Of a stretch of DNA of 47,579 bases, positions 1 through 7,698 are shown one piece after another; the first letter of the stretch is position 1, and every line of letters begins with the position of its first letter. Under the pieces are notes generated by a model. It made no database searches. It worked only from the letters and a program-made list of their open reading frames with translations, and was not told where the DNA came from. The translations under genes and the position numbers were made by a program. Source of the DNA: Gammaproteobacteria bacterium (GTDB taxonomy: Bacteria > Pseudomonadota > Gammaproteobacteria > Burkholderiales > Burkholderiaceae_C). The stretch is taken from NCBI GenBank assembly GCA_025359085.1, contig JANYHL010000135.1:1-47579 (forward strand), in the 5' to 3' direction.

Positions 1-18
1 CCAAAACAAGACCGCAAC

Positions 19-3006
19 ATGCCTCTCGACTGGAAAGAAATCGCCAACCGCGCCCGCGCCTTTTCCAAAGACTGGAAACACGTCGAACGCGAAGACGCCG
101 ATGCCAAAAGCTTCTGGGATGAGTTTTTCGAGGTGTTCGGCATCAAACGCCGCAAGGTCGCCACGTTTGAGAAACGCGTCAAGAAAATAGACCAAAAAGA
201 CGGCTACATCGACCTGCTCTGGAAAGGCACCCTGCTCATCGAGCACAAAAGCCGTGGCAAGGATTTGGTCAAAGCCTTCAAACAAGCCAAGGATTACTTC
301 CCCGGCCTCAAAGCCGACGAAGAGCCGCGCTACATCCTGCTGTGCGACTTCTGGCACTTTGAGCTGCATGACCTCGATGAAGATAAAGTCCACCGCTTCA
401 CGCTGCCCGAGCTGGACCAAAATCTGCGGCTCTTCTTTTTCATTGCCGGTTACCGCAAACAGCGCATCCGGGTCGAAGAAGCCATCAACCGCGTGGCGGT
501 CGACGCGCTGGGCGAGCTACACGACGCCTTGAAACAGGACGGCTACAGCGGCCACCATTTGGAAGTGTTCCTGGTGCGGCTGTTGTTTTGCCTGTTTGCC
601 GACGACACCGGCATCTTTCAGCCCAAAGACAGCTTCCACGACCTGATCGAGTTCCACACCCATGAGGACGGCTCCAACGTTGGCGCGGTGCTCGACACTT
701 TGTTCGTCACACTCAACAAAGACACACCTGCGCGACAAAATGCGCTGGCCGAACAGTTCTCCCTATTCCCCTACATCAATGGGCGTTTGTTTGAGGAACG
801 CATCGACCCGCCTTCTTTCACCGCCGCCATGCGCACACAGCTCATCACCCTGTGCCAACGCAACTGGGGCAACATCTCGCCCGCCATCTTTGGAGCCATG
901 TTCCAGCGCGTGATTGAGCTGGACGCGGCTGAGCGTCGCCGCGAACTGGGCGCGCACTACACCAGTGAGACCAACATCCTCAAGCTGATACAACCCCTGT
1001 TTCTGGATGAACTGCGCGCTGAATTTAAAAAGATCAAAGGCGATGCACCACGCCTGTTTGAGTTTCACAAAAAGCTGCAAACCCTTACCTTTCTCGACCC
1101 GGCCTGCGGATGTGGCAACTTTCTGGTGGTGGCCTACCGCGAACTGCGCAAGCTGGAACTGGACGTGATGCGGTCGGCAAGCCACTTTGGCAGCCGCATT
1201 GGCCATGTGTTTGACTTTCTCAAGGTCGATGTCGATCAGTTTTACGGCATCGAATATGAAGAATTCCCGGCCCAAGTGGCGCAGGTCGCTATGTGGCTCA
1301 CCGACCACCAGATGAACGTCGAAGCAGGCACCGAGTTTGGCGAACCCATGCTGCGCGTGCCGCTCAAGCGCAGCGCCCACATCCGCCACGGCAACGCCTT
1401 GCGCATTGACTGGGCCGACTTTGTGCCGCCGACCAAGCTCAATTACATTTTGGGCAACCCGCCATTTCGCGGCAAGCACTTGATGAGCGCCGAGCAAAAA
1501 GAAGACATGGACACTGTTTGCCAAGGTGTTCGCAACGCTAAAAGTCTAGATTACGTGGCAGGCTGGTACATCAAGGCAGCGCGCTACATCACCACGGCAT
1601 CCGACAGTTTTTCCGGCATTGCAGCTGCTGCCAGCCGCGACCGCAAAAAGTACAAGGACGTGAAGTTTGGCGGAGCTCAATCCGGCTTTGGCGACCTGTT
1701 TGCTGACGTTGACCGGGTGGAGACCTTGGCGCGGCGCAAAGTGCGCTGTGGCTTTGTTTCCACCAACAGTATTTCACAGGGCGAGCAGGCAGGCGTACTT
1801 TGGAACTGGCTGCTCCATCAAGGGATGCACATTCAGTTTGCACATCGAACCTTCAAGTGGACGAATGACGCGCCGGGTCGGGCAGCAGTGCATTGCGTCA
1901 TCGTTGGCTTCGGCGCAGAAAAACCAACAAAAGCTCTATTGGCAGACTATCCCGTGGTGGATAGCGAACCCTTCATCTCCGTTGTGAAAGGCATTAGCCC
2001 CTATTTGGTCGAAGGCGGGGATTTCGTATTGAGCAATCGCACCCAGCCTGTTTCGGCCGTACCTGAGGCGATGTATGGCTCCAAGCCCGCTGATGGTGGA
2101 CATCTCGTGCTATCAAATGATGAAAAAGTGACGCTCCTCAAAGCCGAGCCCGCAGCCGAGCCGTTTGTGCGTCCGTTAATCAGTGCTGAAGAATTTTTGC
2201 ACGGCAAACAGCGCTGGTGCTTGTGGCTCAAGAATGTTAAAGCGACGGAGTTGAAGCAGTTGCCATTGGTACGCGAGCGCATGGCGCAAGTCACAAAATT
2301 CCGAGCGGCCAGCACCAAAGAACAAACCCGCGAACTGGCCGCGTTTCCTGGCTTGTTTGCAGAAGTCCGGCAACCCACGGATCGGTACATTGCAATTCCG
2401 CTGCACAGCTCGGAAACCCGCAGTTACATTCCACTCGAATTTCGCGAGAAAACGGACGTGCTGCACAACTCGTGTGCCGCCATTTCCGGGGCAACGCTGT
2501 ATCACTTCGGCGTGCTGATGTCTGCCATGCACATGGCTTGGGTCAAGACGGTATGCGGTCGAATAAAGAGTGATTACCGCTATTCCAACAACATCGTTTA
2601 CAACAACTTCCCCTGGCCCGACTTACCTACCGTTCGCCCTGTAAATTCACCCGTTCGCCCTGAGCCCGTCGAAGGGCTTCGACCCCTTCGGCAGAGCTCA
2701 GGACGGGCAGCTCAGCCAGAACGGATAAAGGTTGTAGCCCCCGTCAATCAAGCGCAAGCAGCTATCGAAACTGCAGCACAAGCCGTGCTTGACGCCCGTA
2801 CCATGGAAGTGGGTGCCACGCTGGCCGACCTCTACAACCCGCCCATGCCCGCCGCCCTGCTCAAAGCCCACCGCGCCCTCGATGCGGCTGTGGACGCCGC
2901 CTACGCCTTGAGCGGCGGCAAAAAAAGCTGGAAGACCGACGCCGAGCGCGTCGCGTTTTTGTTCACGCGCTATGAAGCGCTGACCAATATGAGCGCTGTC
3001 ACATGA
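19..3006 (+). CDS. MmeI-like single-chain restriction-modification enzyme (type IIG/IIL)
   Basis: A 995-residue protein that should both methylate DNA at a specific site and cleave nearby. Near the N terminus D65, E75 and K77 (in DGYID and IEHKS) fit a PD-(D/E)xK nuclease. A helical linker leads to an N6-adenine methyltransferase core with the SAM motif DPACGCGNF at about residue 360 and the catalytic NPPF motif at 480-483. The rest, about 600-860, would be the target-recognition region, ending in YNNFPWP and a helical C-terminal domain. The length fits MmeI-family enzymes (roughly 900-1000 residues). A dispersed palindromic repeat is inserted in frame near residues 871-902 (see findings). 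No separate restriction or specificity gene is visible, which agrees with a self-contained enzyme. Family assignment is confident; the recognition site cannot be read from the sequence. Confidence 0.88.
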   Translation: MPLDWKEIANRARAFSKDWKHVEREDADAKSFWDEFFEVFGIKRRKVATFEKRVKKIDQKDGYIDLLWKGTLLIEHKSRGKDLVKAFKQAKDYFPGLKADEEPRYILLCDFWHFELHDLDEDKVHRFTLPELDQNLRLFFFIAGYRKQRIRVEEAINRVAVDALGELHDALKQDGYSGHHLEVFLVRLLFCLFADDTGIFQPKDSFHDLIEFHTHEDGSNVGAVLDTLFVTLNKDTPARQNALAEQFSLFPYINGRLFEERIDPPSFTAAMRTQLITLCQRNWGNISPAIFGAMFQRVIELDAAERRRELGAHYTSETNILKLIQPLFLDELRAEFKKIKGDAPRLFEFHKKLQTLTFLDPACGCGNFLVVAYRELRKLELDVMRSASHFGSRIGHVFDFLKVDVDQFYGIEYEEFPAQVAQVAMWLTDHQMNVEAGTEFGEPMLRVPLKRSAHIRHGNALRIDWADFVPPTKLNYILGNPPFRGKHLMSAEQKEDMDTVCQGVRNAKSLDYVAGWYIKAARYITTASDSFSGIAAAASRDRKKYKDVKFGGAQSGFGDLFADVDRVETLARRKVRCGFVSTNSISQGEQAGVLWNWLLHQGMHIQFAHRTFKWTNDAPGRAAVHCVIVGFGAEKPTKALLADYPVVDSEPFISVVKGISPYLVEGGDFVLSNRTQPVSAVPEAMYGSKPADGGHLVLSNDEKVTLLKAEPAAEPFVRPLISAEEFLHGKQRWCLWLKNVKATELKQLPLVRERMAQVTKFRAASTKEQTRELAAFPGLFAEVRQPTDRYIAIPLHSSETRSYIPLEFREKTDVLHNSCAAISGATLYHFGVLMSAMHMAWVKTVCGRIKSDYRYSNNIVYNNFPWPDLPTVRPVNSPVRPEPVEGLRPLRQSSGRAAQPERIKVVAPVNQAQAAIETAAQAVLDARTMEVGATLADLYNPPMPAALLKAHRALDAAVDAAYALSGGKKSWKTDAERVAFLFTRYEALTNMSAVT
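2630..2724. repeat. Dispersed palindromic repeat A, copy 1 (inside the restriction enzyme gene)
   Basis: Core CGTTCGCCCTGAGCCCGTCG followed by an imperfect inverted copy ending in CAGAACGG. The outer 12 bases (CCGTTCGCCCTG) also occur once more just upstream, so the 5' end is partly duplicated. The repeat is read through in frame and adds residues such as VRPEPVEGL and LRQSSGR to the protein. Related copies lie at 10034-10058, 19835-19935 and 45707-45764. Confidence 0.85.
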
Positions 3007-3035
3007 ACGCCGCCCGCTTACCCATTTCAGACGCC

Positions 3036-3067
3036 GAGGCGGTCACAAACTGTGACCACCTCGTTTT
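3036..3067 (+). terminator. Intrinsic terminator after the restriction enzyme gene
   Basis: GAGG-C-GGTCACA, loop AAC, TGTGACC-A-CCTC, then GTTTT. The stem has 11 pairs and one mismatch, and a short T run follows. It begins 29 bases after the stop codon and is well placed to end the upstream transcript. Confidence 0.7.
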
Positions 3068-3110
3068 GCACGCTTCTATAAGGTCGCAATTGCAGACTTT
3101 AGGTATTGGA

Positions 3111-3181
3111 TACGCCCATCGCCCTAAGTCACTTTATAAGCTAATATAACAACAATATCATTTATAGTGAGTTGATAAATC
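3111..3181 (+). promoter_or_regulatory. AT-rich promoter region of the toxin-antitoxin module
   Basis: A strikingly AT-rich stretch with TATAAG and TAATATAAC hexamer-like elements, directly before the antitoxin start. It includes a TATCA (3156-3160) ... TGATA (3173-3177) inverted pair that could be an autoregulatory operator. The promoter is inferred from composition and position only. Confidence 0.4.
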
Positions 3182-3637
3182 ATGCTTTCTCTCATTACAC
3201 CCCAAAGCCTCAAAGATTTGGTGGACGCAAACGCCATACGACATGCCACCGTCATCGCTGACAAAGATGTTTACAAGATCACCGTCAAATACGGCACCAT
3301 TGAGCGCCTCGTATCGGTACGCACACGAACGGGACAGGCCAAGGAGCGTGTCTTCACGTCGCTGGATGCCGTGGCCCGTTTCATGCGCGAGAGGGTGCAC
3401 CTCACCCACTACGATATCAATGATGCCAATTTTCAGCCGGGGACAAAACGCGTCACGCGCCCAGATACTGTCAGTCGACTAAAGGATGCACACGCAGCAC
3501 TGTCGCATAGTGACTGGTTGGCAAAAAAGGTCAGTGCCTCACGCGCTGGCCTGATCGATGGGACTAATCAACGCATCGAGCCGCAAGAGTGGGAGAGCGT
3601 TCGCGCAGCAAAGCAAAAGCAGCGTGACGCCCAATGA
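3182..3637 (+). CDS. Putative antitoxin of a RelE/ParE-type module
   Basis: A 151-residue protein whose stop overlaps the start of a RelE/ParE-like toxin by four bases (ATGA), the usual antitoxin-first arrangement. The N-terminal part (about 1-85, starting MLSLITPQSLKDLVDANAIR) reminds me of small ParC-like plasmid partition-associated proteins. The C-terminal part (about 100-151, with DWLAKKVSASRAGLIDG and a basic end) would be the toxin-wrapping segment. At 151 residues it is long for a type II antitoxin, and I cannot name its DNA-binding fold. The antitoxin role is inferred from the neighbour. The start was chosen because it directly follows the AT-rich promoter-like region. Confidence 0.6.
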   Translation: MLSLITPQSLKDLVDANAIRHATVIADKDVYKITVKYGTIERLVSVRTRTGQAKERVFTSLDAVARFMRERVHLTHYDINDANFQPGTKRVTRPDTVSRLKDAHAALSHSDWLAKKVSASRAGLIDGTNQRIEPQEWESVRAAKQKQRDAQ

Positions 3638-3912
3638 AGCGGGTTGTACGCACGCAAACCTATCAGGACGATCTCGATGCAATCGAGGCCAGGATTGCCG
3701 AAGACAACCCCATCGCAGGCACTGACATGTGGCTCCACATTGATGACCAGGTTGAATTGTTGGCTGATCCGAATTTCCCACGCCGATCTGGCCGCGTAAA
3801 TGGTACCTCCGAGCTGGTGGCCCATCCCAACTACATTGTGATATTGGAAGAGGACGCGGCCACTGTGACGGCGTTGAACGTGGTGCATGCTCGCCAAAAG
3901 TGGCCCGCCTGA
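3634..3912 (+). CDS. RelE/ParE family toxin
   Basis: A 92-residue basic protein with the ParE/RelE pattern. An N-terminal helical hairpin (YQDDLDAIEARIAED) is followed by a P-N-F-P-R-R-S-G-R turn, then strands ending in YIVILEEDAATVTALNVVHARQKW. Family members either cleave mRNA on the ribosome or poison DNA gyrase; the sequence does not decide which. It overlaps the upstream antitoxin by four bases, so the two are probably translated in a coupled way. Its stop lies 35 bases before the preferred start of the aminotransferase gene, which is unlikely to belong to the module. The toxin family is fairly secure and the target is unknown. Confidence 0.8.
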   Translation: MKRVVRTQTYQDDLDAIEARIAEDNPIAGTDMWLHIDDQVELLADPNFPRRSGRVNGTSELVAHPNYIVILEEDAATVTALNVVHARQKWPA

Positions 3913-3947
3913 AAAATATATTTACCCGCGCCGAAAATGAGCCGACC

Positions 3948-5099
3948 ATGAATACCCCGCCGCTCCAATCCAAACTGCCCCGAGTCGGCACCACCATCTT
4001 CACCGTCATGTCCACGCTGGCGGCTGAAAAGAATGCCGTTAATTTGGGCCAAGGCTTTCCGGATTTCAACTGCGATCCGCATTTGATCGAGGTGGTCACT
4101 GAGGCCATGAAACAGGGCCTGAACCAGTACCCGCCCATGACGGGCGTGCCGGCTCTACGTGACGCCATTGCTACAAAAATAGAAGCACTCCATGCACACC
4201 AGTACAGCGCTGCAAGCGAAATAACCATAACAGCGGGGGCTACGCAAGGCATCATCACCATCATTCTGGCTGTGGTTCACGCCGGTGACGAGGTCATCGA
4301 GCTGGAGCCGTGCTACGACAGCTATGTGCCCAACATCGAACTCGCTGGCGGCGTGCCGGTGCGGGTGCCCTTGACGCCAGGCACTTTTCGCCCCGACTTT
4401 GACAAAATTGCGGCGGCCCTCACGCCCAAAACCCGCGCCATCATCATCAACTCGCCGCACAACCCGAGCGGCACGGTGTGGACGGCAGACGACATGCTGC
4501 GCCTGCAGGAAATTCTGGCGCCCACCAACGTGCTGCTGATCAGCGACGAGGTTTATGAACACATGGTGTTTGACGGTCAGCAACACCACAGTGCGGCGCG
4601 CTTTCCCGACCTGGCAGCACGCGCCTTTATCGTCTCCAGCTTTGGCAAAACCTACCATGTGACCGGCTGGAAAGTGGGCTATGTGGCGGCACCCGCAGCC
4701 TTGAGCGCGGAGTTTCGCAAGGTGCACCAATTTAACGTTTTCACCGTCAACACCCCGGTGCAATACGGGCTGGCTGCCTACATGGCTGATCCGAAACCGT
4801 ACCTGGAGCTGCCCGCCTTTTACCAACGCAAACGCGATCTCTTTCGCGAAGGCCTCAAGCGCACCCGGTTCAAACTGTTGCCCTGCGAAGGCAGCTACTT
4901 TCAGTGCGTGGACATTTCCAATGTCAGCGACCTGGGCGAGACCGAGTTTTGCCAATGGCTCACCTCGGAAATTGGCGTGGCGGCCATTCCGCTGTCAGCG
5001 TTTTACGGCAACGGCTTCGACCAGCGCGTGGTGCGCTTTTGCTTTGCCAAGAAGGATGAGACGCTGAACGCGGCCCTTGAGCGCCTGCAATCACTATAA
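3948..5099 (+). CDS. ybdL: PLP-dependent aminotransferase, methionine aminotransferase type
   Basis: A 383-residue fold-type I aminotransferase. NLGQGFPDF near the N terminus, NSPHNPSG, SDEVYEHMVFDG and the PLP-lysine motif SFGKTYHVTGWKVGY (lysine 234) are all present. Closest in character to E. coli YbdL, which transaminates methionine to its keto acid; kynurenine aminotransferase-type activity is the main alternative. I chose the ATG at 3948 because homologues begin around LPRVGTTIFTVMS. An in-frame GTG at 3900 would overlap the toxin gene. Residues roughly 74-95 are encoded by an AT-rich stretch using rare ATA codons, unlike the surrounding gene. Confidence 0.82.
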   Translation: MNTPPLQSKLPRVGTTIFTVMSTLAAEKNAVNLGQGFPDFNCDPHLIEVVTEAMKQGLNQYPPMTGVPALRDAIATKIEALHAHQYSAASEITITAGATQGIITIILAVVHAGDEVIELEPCYDSYVPNIELAGGVPVRVPLTPGTFRPDFDKIAAALTPKTRAIIINSPHNPSGTVWTADDMLRLQEILAPTNVLLISDEVYEHMVFDGQQHHSAARFPDLAARAFIVSSFGKTYHVTGWKVGYVAAPAALSAEFRKVHQFNVFTVNTPVQYGLAAYMADPKPYLELPAFYQRKRDLFREGLKRTRFKLLPCEGSYFQCVDISNVSDLGETEFCQWLTSEIGVAAIPLSAFYGNGFDQRVVRFCFAKKDETLNAALERLQSL

Positions 5100-5419
5100 A
5101 TACAGGAGCTGCTTGCGCTTATTCCATAAGGGCTAGCGGCTGTTTTTATAAATTGTCAGGCAGTTGCCACAACTGCCCCACGATTTGCCCCCAGCTGCCG
5201 CAAGGCTTGTTCCACTTACTGCTTGTGCAACGCGCTGGCCACATTTCCACGTCCCTGACACAAGACCAACCCCAAGCGAGCATTGATAAAACACAAGGTC
5301 GGTCGCAGTCGAGCACTCCAATATCCACCTCCATTTGTCAAATGGTGACTGCCCGGGTCTGAGCCAGCGGACAGAAAATCATGGCGACGGCAGTCTCCAT
5401 CCGCCCAGGAGGATTGATC
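5100..5419. other. Intergenic region with repeat B copy 1 and a small hairpin
   Basis: Holds dispersed repeat B (5103-5150) and a short hairpin GGCAGTT-gccac-AACTGCC (5159-5177) that might end the aminotransferase transcript, although no T run follows. The rest has no convincing gene. A good ribosome-binding site (AGGAGGA, 5407-5413) precedes the cytochrome gene. Confidence 0.6.
5103..5150 (+). repeat. Dispersed repeat B, copy 1
   Basis: Contains AGCTGCTTGC next to GCTTATTCCATAAGGGCTAG. The second block is identical, in reverse orientation, to copy 2 at 11671-11728. Further diverged copies lie at 8588-8650, 19697-19752, 41578-41632 and 45888-45955. Confidence 0.75.
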
Positions 5420-6316
5420 ATGAAACGTTCACTCAAATGGTTCCTTTGGATTGTGGCCTTGCTGGTCCTGTTGCTGGCTGGCGCTGTGTTGATTGGCCTG
5501 CAGATGAGCGAACGCAAGCGCATGCGCGTTATCGCGGTCCAGGTGACTCCCGTGCCGTACGTCACGGACGCCAGTGCACAGGAACGCGGGCGCTACCTGT
5601 TTCAGACACGTGGTTGTGCCGAATGCCACGGTACGAACGGGGCCGGCCGTGAATTTATCAATGATGGCAAAGGCACGCGCATCGTCGGCGCCAACATCAC
5701 GCCGGCCGGTCAGGTGACCAAGTACACACCCGAGGACGGGGTTCGCACCGTCCGCCACGGGGTGAAGCCGGATGGACGACCGGTCATGGTCATGCCCAGC
5801 GAAGACTACAACCAGTTCACCGACACTGATCTGGCCGCGGTCGTTGCTTATGTCCGCAGTTTGCCGCCGATAGCCGGTGGCGGGGCCATCGTGGACTTGC
5901 CCTTGCCAGCGCGCGTCTTGTATGGCTTTGACATGATCCCGGATGCGGCGCAGCGCATCAACCACGCGCTGCCGCCCTCGACACCAGTCGCCTCCGGTGT
6001 GACGCCAGAGCACGGCGCTTATGTGGCCAATATGTGCATCGGTTGCCACGGCGAAAAACTCTCGGGCGGCAGGATTCCGGGCGGTCCGCCGGACTGGCCC
6101 GCGGCAGCGAACATAACACCGGGTGAAGGCAGCGCCATGGTGCGCTACAAGGACGCCGATGCCTTTGTGACCATGTTGCGAACCGGCAAACGCCCGGATG
6201 GAAGCCCGATCGCGGTGATGCCGTTTGGGTCGTTCTCGAAAATGAATGATGTTGACAAGCGCGCATTGTTTGCTTTCCTGCAAACGGTTCCCGCCAGAGC
6301 GGCCGGCCAGCATTAA
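5420..6316 (+). CDS. Membrane-anchored dihaem cytochrome c
   Basis: A 298-residue protein with an uncleaved N-terminal membrane segment (about residues 7-26, WFLWIVALLVLLLAGAVLIG) and two c-type haem motifs, CAECH at 66-70 and CIGCH at 206-210. Each sits in its own cytochrome c domain with following segments that could supply the axial methionine. It is expected to act in the periplasm as an electron carrier. The partner oxidase or dehydrogenase is not in the window. The start at 5420 follows a strong AGGAGGA site; an in-frame ATG at 5381 has no such site and would place 13 unusual residues before the anchor. It ends tail-to-tail with the transporter gene, overlapping it by four bases. Confidence 0.85.
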   Translation: MKRSLKWFLWIVALLVLLLAGAVLIGLQMSERKRMRVIAVQVTPVPYVTDASAQERGRYLFQTRGCAECHGTNGAGREFINDGKGTRIVGANITPAGQVTKYTPEDGVRTVRHGVKPDGRPVMVMPSEDYNQFTDTDLAAVVAYVRSLPPIAGGGAIVDLPLPARVLYGFDMIPDAAQRINHALPPSTPVASGVTPEHGAYVANMCIGCHGEKLSGGRIPGGPPDWPAAANITPGEGSAMVRYKDADAFVTMLRTGKRPDGSPIAVMPFGSFSKMNDVDKRALFAFLQTVPARAAGQH

Positions 6317-7698
6317 AAAAACTTCAGCCCCTTGAGCATCACGACCAGGATCAACGCTGGCGAAACGTAGCGCAGCAGAAAAAACACTGTTCGTGCCAAT
6401 TTTTCGTTGTGCAGTTGTCCCTGGTTGGTCAACGAGCGGCGGAACTTGTCAAAACCCCACACCCAGCCGACAAACAGGGCGATAAAGATGCCCCCGGCGG
6501 GCAGGATGATGTTGGACGAGACGTAGTCGAACAAATCAAACATGGTCATCCCGAACAGCTTGAAGTCCGCCAGCGCGCTGTTGCTCAGCGCACAACTTGA
6601 ACCCAGCACCGCCAGCAGGCCAATGGTCAGGAGCGTGGCTTTGGGGCGCGACAGGCCCAGACGCTCGTGCAGGATGACCACCGGCACTTCCATCAGCGAC
6701 AACATCGCGCCGGTGGCGGCAATGGCCGCCAGCACAAAGAAAGCCACCATCAGGCCCTGCCCCATCGGGATCTGTGAAAAGACCGCCGGAATCGTGATGA
6801 AGACCAGCGCTGGCCCGGCCGTGGGCGCAAATCCGAAGGTAAACACCGCCGGGAAAATGGCGATGCCCGCCAGCATCGAGATGCACAGATCGGCGCTCAT
6901 GACGCGCACCGTTGTGAGCGGGATGTTCTGATCGTCGCGGAAATAGCTGCCATAGGTCATCATGGTGCCCATGCCGATCGACAGCTTGAAAAATGCCAGG
7001 CCCATGGCGGTGAGCACCACGGACGCCGTGATCTTGCTCAAATCTGGCTGAAACAGAAAGGCCAGACCTTCCCAAGCCTTGTCCAGCGACAGACTGACGG
7101 CGCACAGCAGCACCAGCAGCAGAAGCAGAATCGGCATCAGTTTCTTGGTCATGGCCTCGATGCCCTTGGTCACGCCCAACAGCAGGATGCCGCCAATGAA
7201 CACCAGCACACCCCATTGCCACAAGAGCGACTGCAGCGGGTCGCTGATCAGCGCGTTGAAGGCAGCCTCGGTCACCCGCGGATCATTGCTGAGGATGGAG
7301 CCGCGCAGCGCCTTGACCACATAGGCAAAGACCCAGGCAACCACTTCGGAATAAAAAGACAGGATCAAAAAAGCGGCCAGCATGCCGGCCACGCCAATCA
7401 GCCACCACGGCTGGCGCTTGGGCGCCAAGGCTTGCAGGGCGGAAATGGGATTGGCCTTGGCCGCGCGTCCGAGCGAAATCTCGGCCATCATCACCGGCAG
7501 CCCGACCAACAGCGTGGCCAGCACGTAAACCAGCAAGAAACCGGCACCGCCGTTGGCGCCGGTCAAATACGGGAATTTCCAGATATTGCCCAAACCGACC
7601 GCCGAGCCCAGGGTGGCCGCCAGCACGCCAAAACCGGAGCTGAAGCCGGCCCGCGCAAGACCCGGCTTGGGCCCAGCGGTGGAAGTTTTTTCATTCAT
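6313..7698 (-). CDS. Sodium-dependent neurotransmitter-symporter family transporter
   Basis: A 461-residue inner-membrane protein of the NSS (LeuT-fold) family, with about eleven or twelve hydrophobic segments. The family signature GLGNIWKFPYLTGANGG in the first helix contributes to the sodium and substrate sites. Members import amino acids or related compounds with sodium; the substrate cannot be predicted here. I start it at the ATG whose first four bases overlap the hrpA stop codon (ATGA at 7695-7698). A longer frame to 7800 lies within hrpA and adds residues not typical of the family. The overlap suggests co-translation with hrpA, an unusual pairing. Confident on family. Confidence 0.87.
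   Translation of the reverse strand: MNEKTSTAGPKPGLARAGFSSGFGVLAATLGSAVGLGNIWKFPYLTGANGGAGFLLVYVLATLLVGLPVMMAEISLGRAAKANPISALQALAPKRQPWWLIGVAGMLAAFLILSFYSEVVAWVFAYVVKALRGSILSNDPRVTEAAFNALISDPLQSLLWQWGVLVFIGGILLLGVTKGIEAMTKKLMPILLLLLVLLCAVSLSLDKAWEGLAFLFQPDLSKITASVVLTAMGLAFFKLSIGMGTMMTYGSYFRDDQNIPLTTVRVMSADLCISMLAGIAIFPAVFTFGFAPTAGPALVFITIPAVFSQIPMGQGLMVAFFVLAAIAATGAMLSLMEVPVVILHERLGLSRPKATLLTIGLLAVLGSSCALSNSALADFKLFGMTMFDLFDYVSSNIILPAGGIFIALFVGWVWGFDKFRRSLTNQGQLHNEKLARTVFFLLRYVSPALILVVMLKGLKFF

Noticed and set aside
3003..3149. 48-codon ORF whose start overlaps the restriction enzyme stop (ATGA)
   Set aside because: It runs through a strong terminator-like hairpin and has no recognisable motif, so the overlap is probably accidental. 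It could be the remnant of a lost gene.
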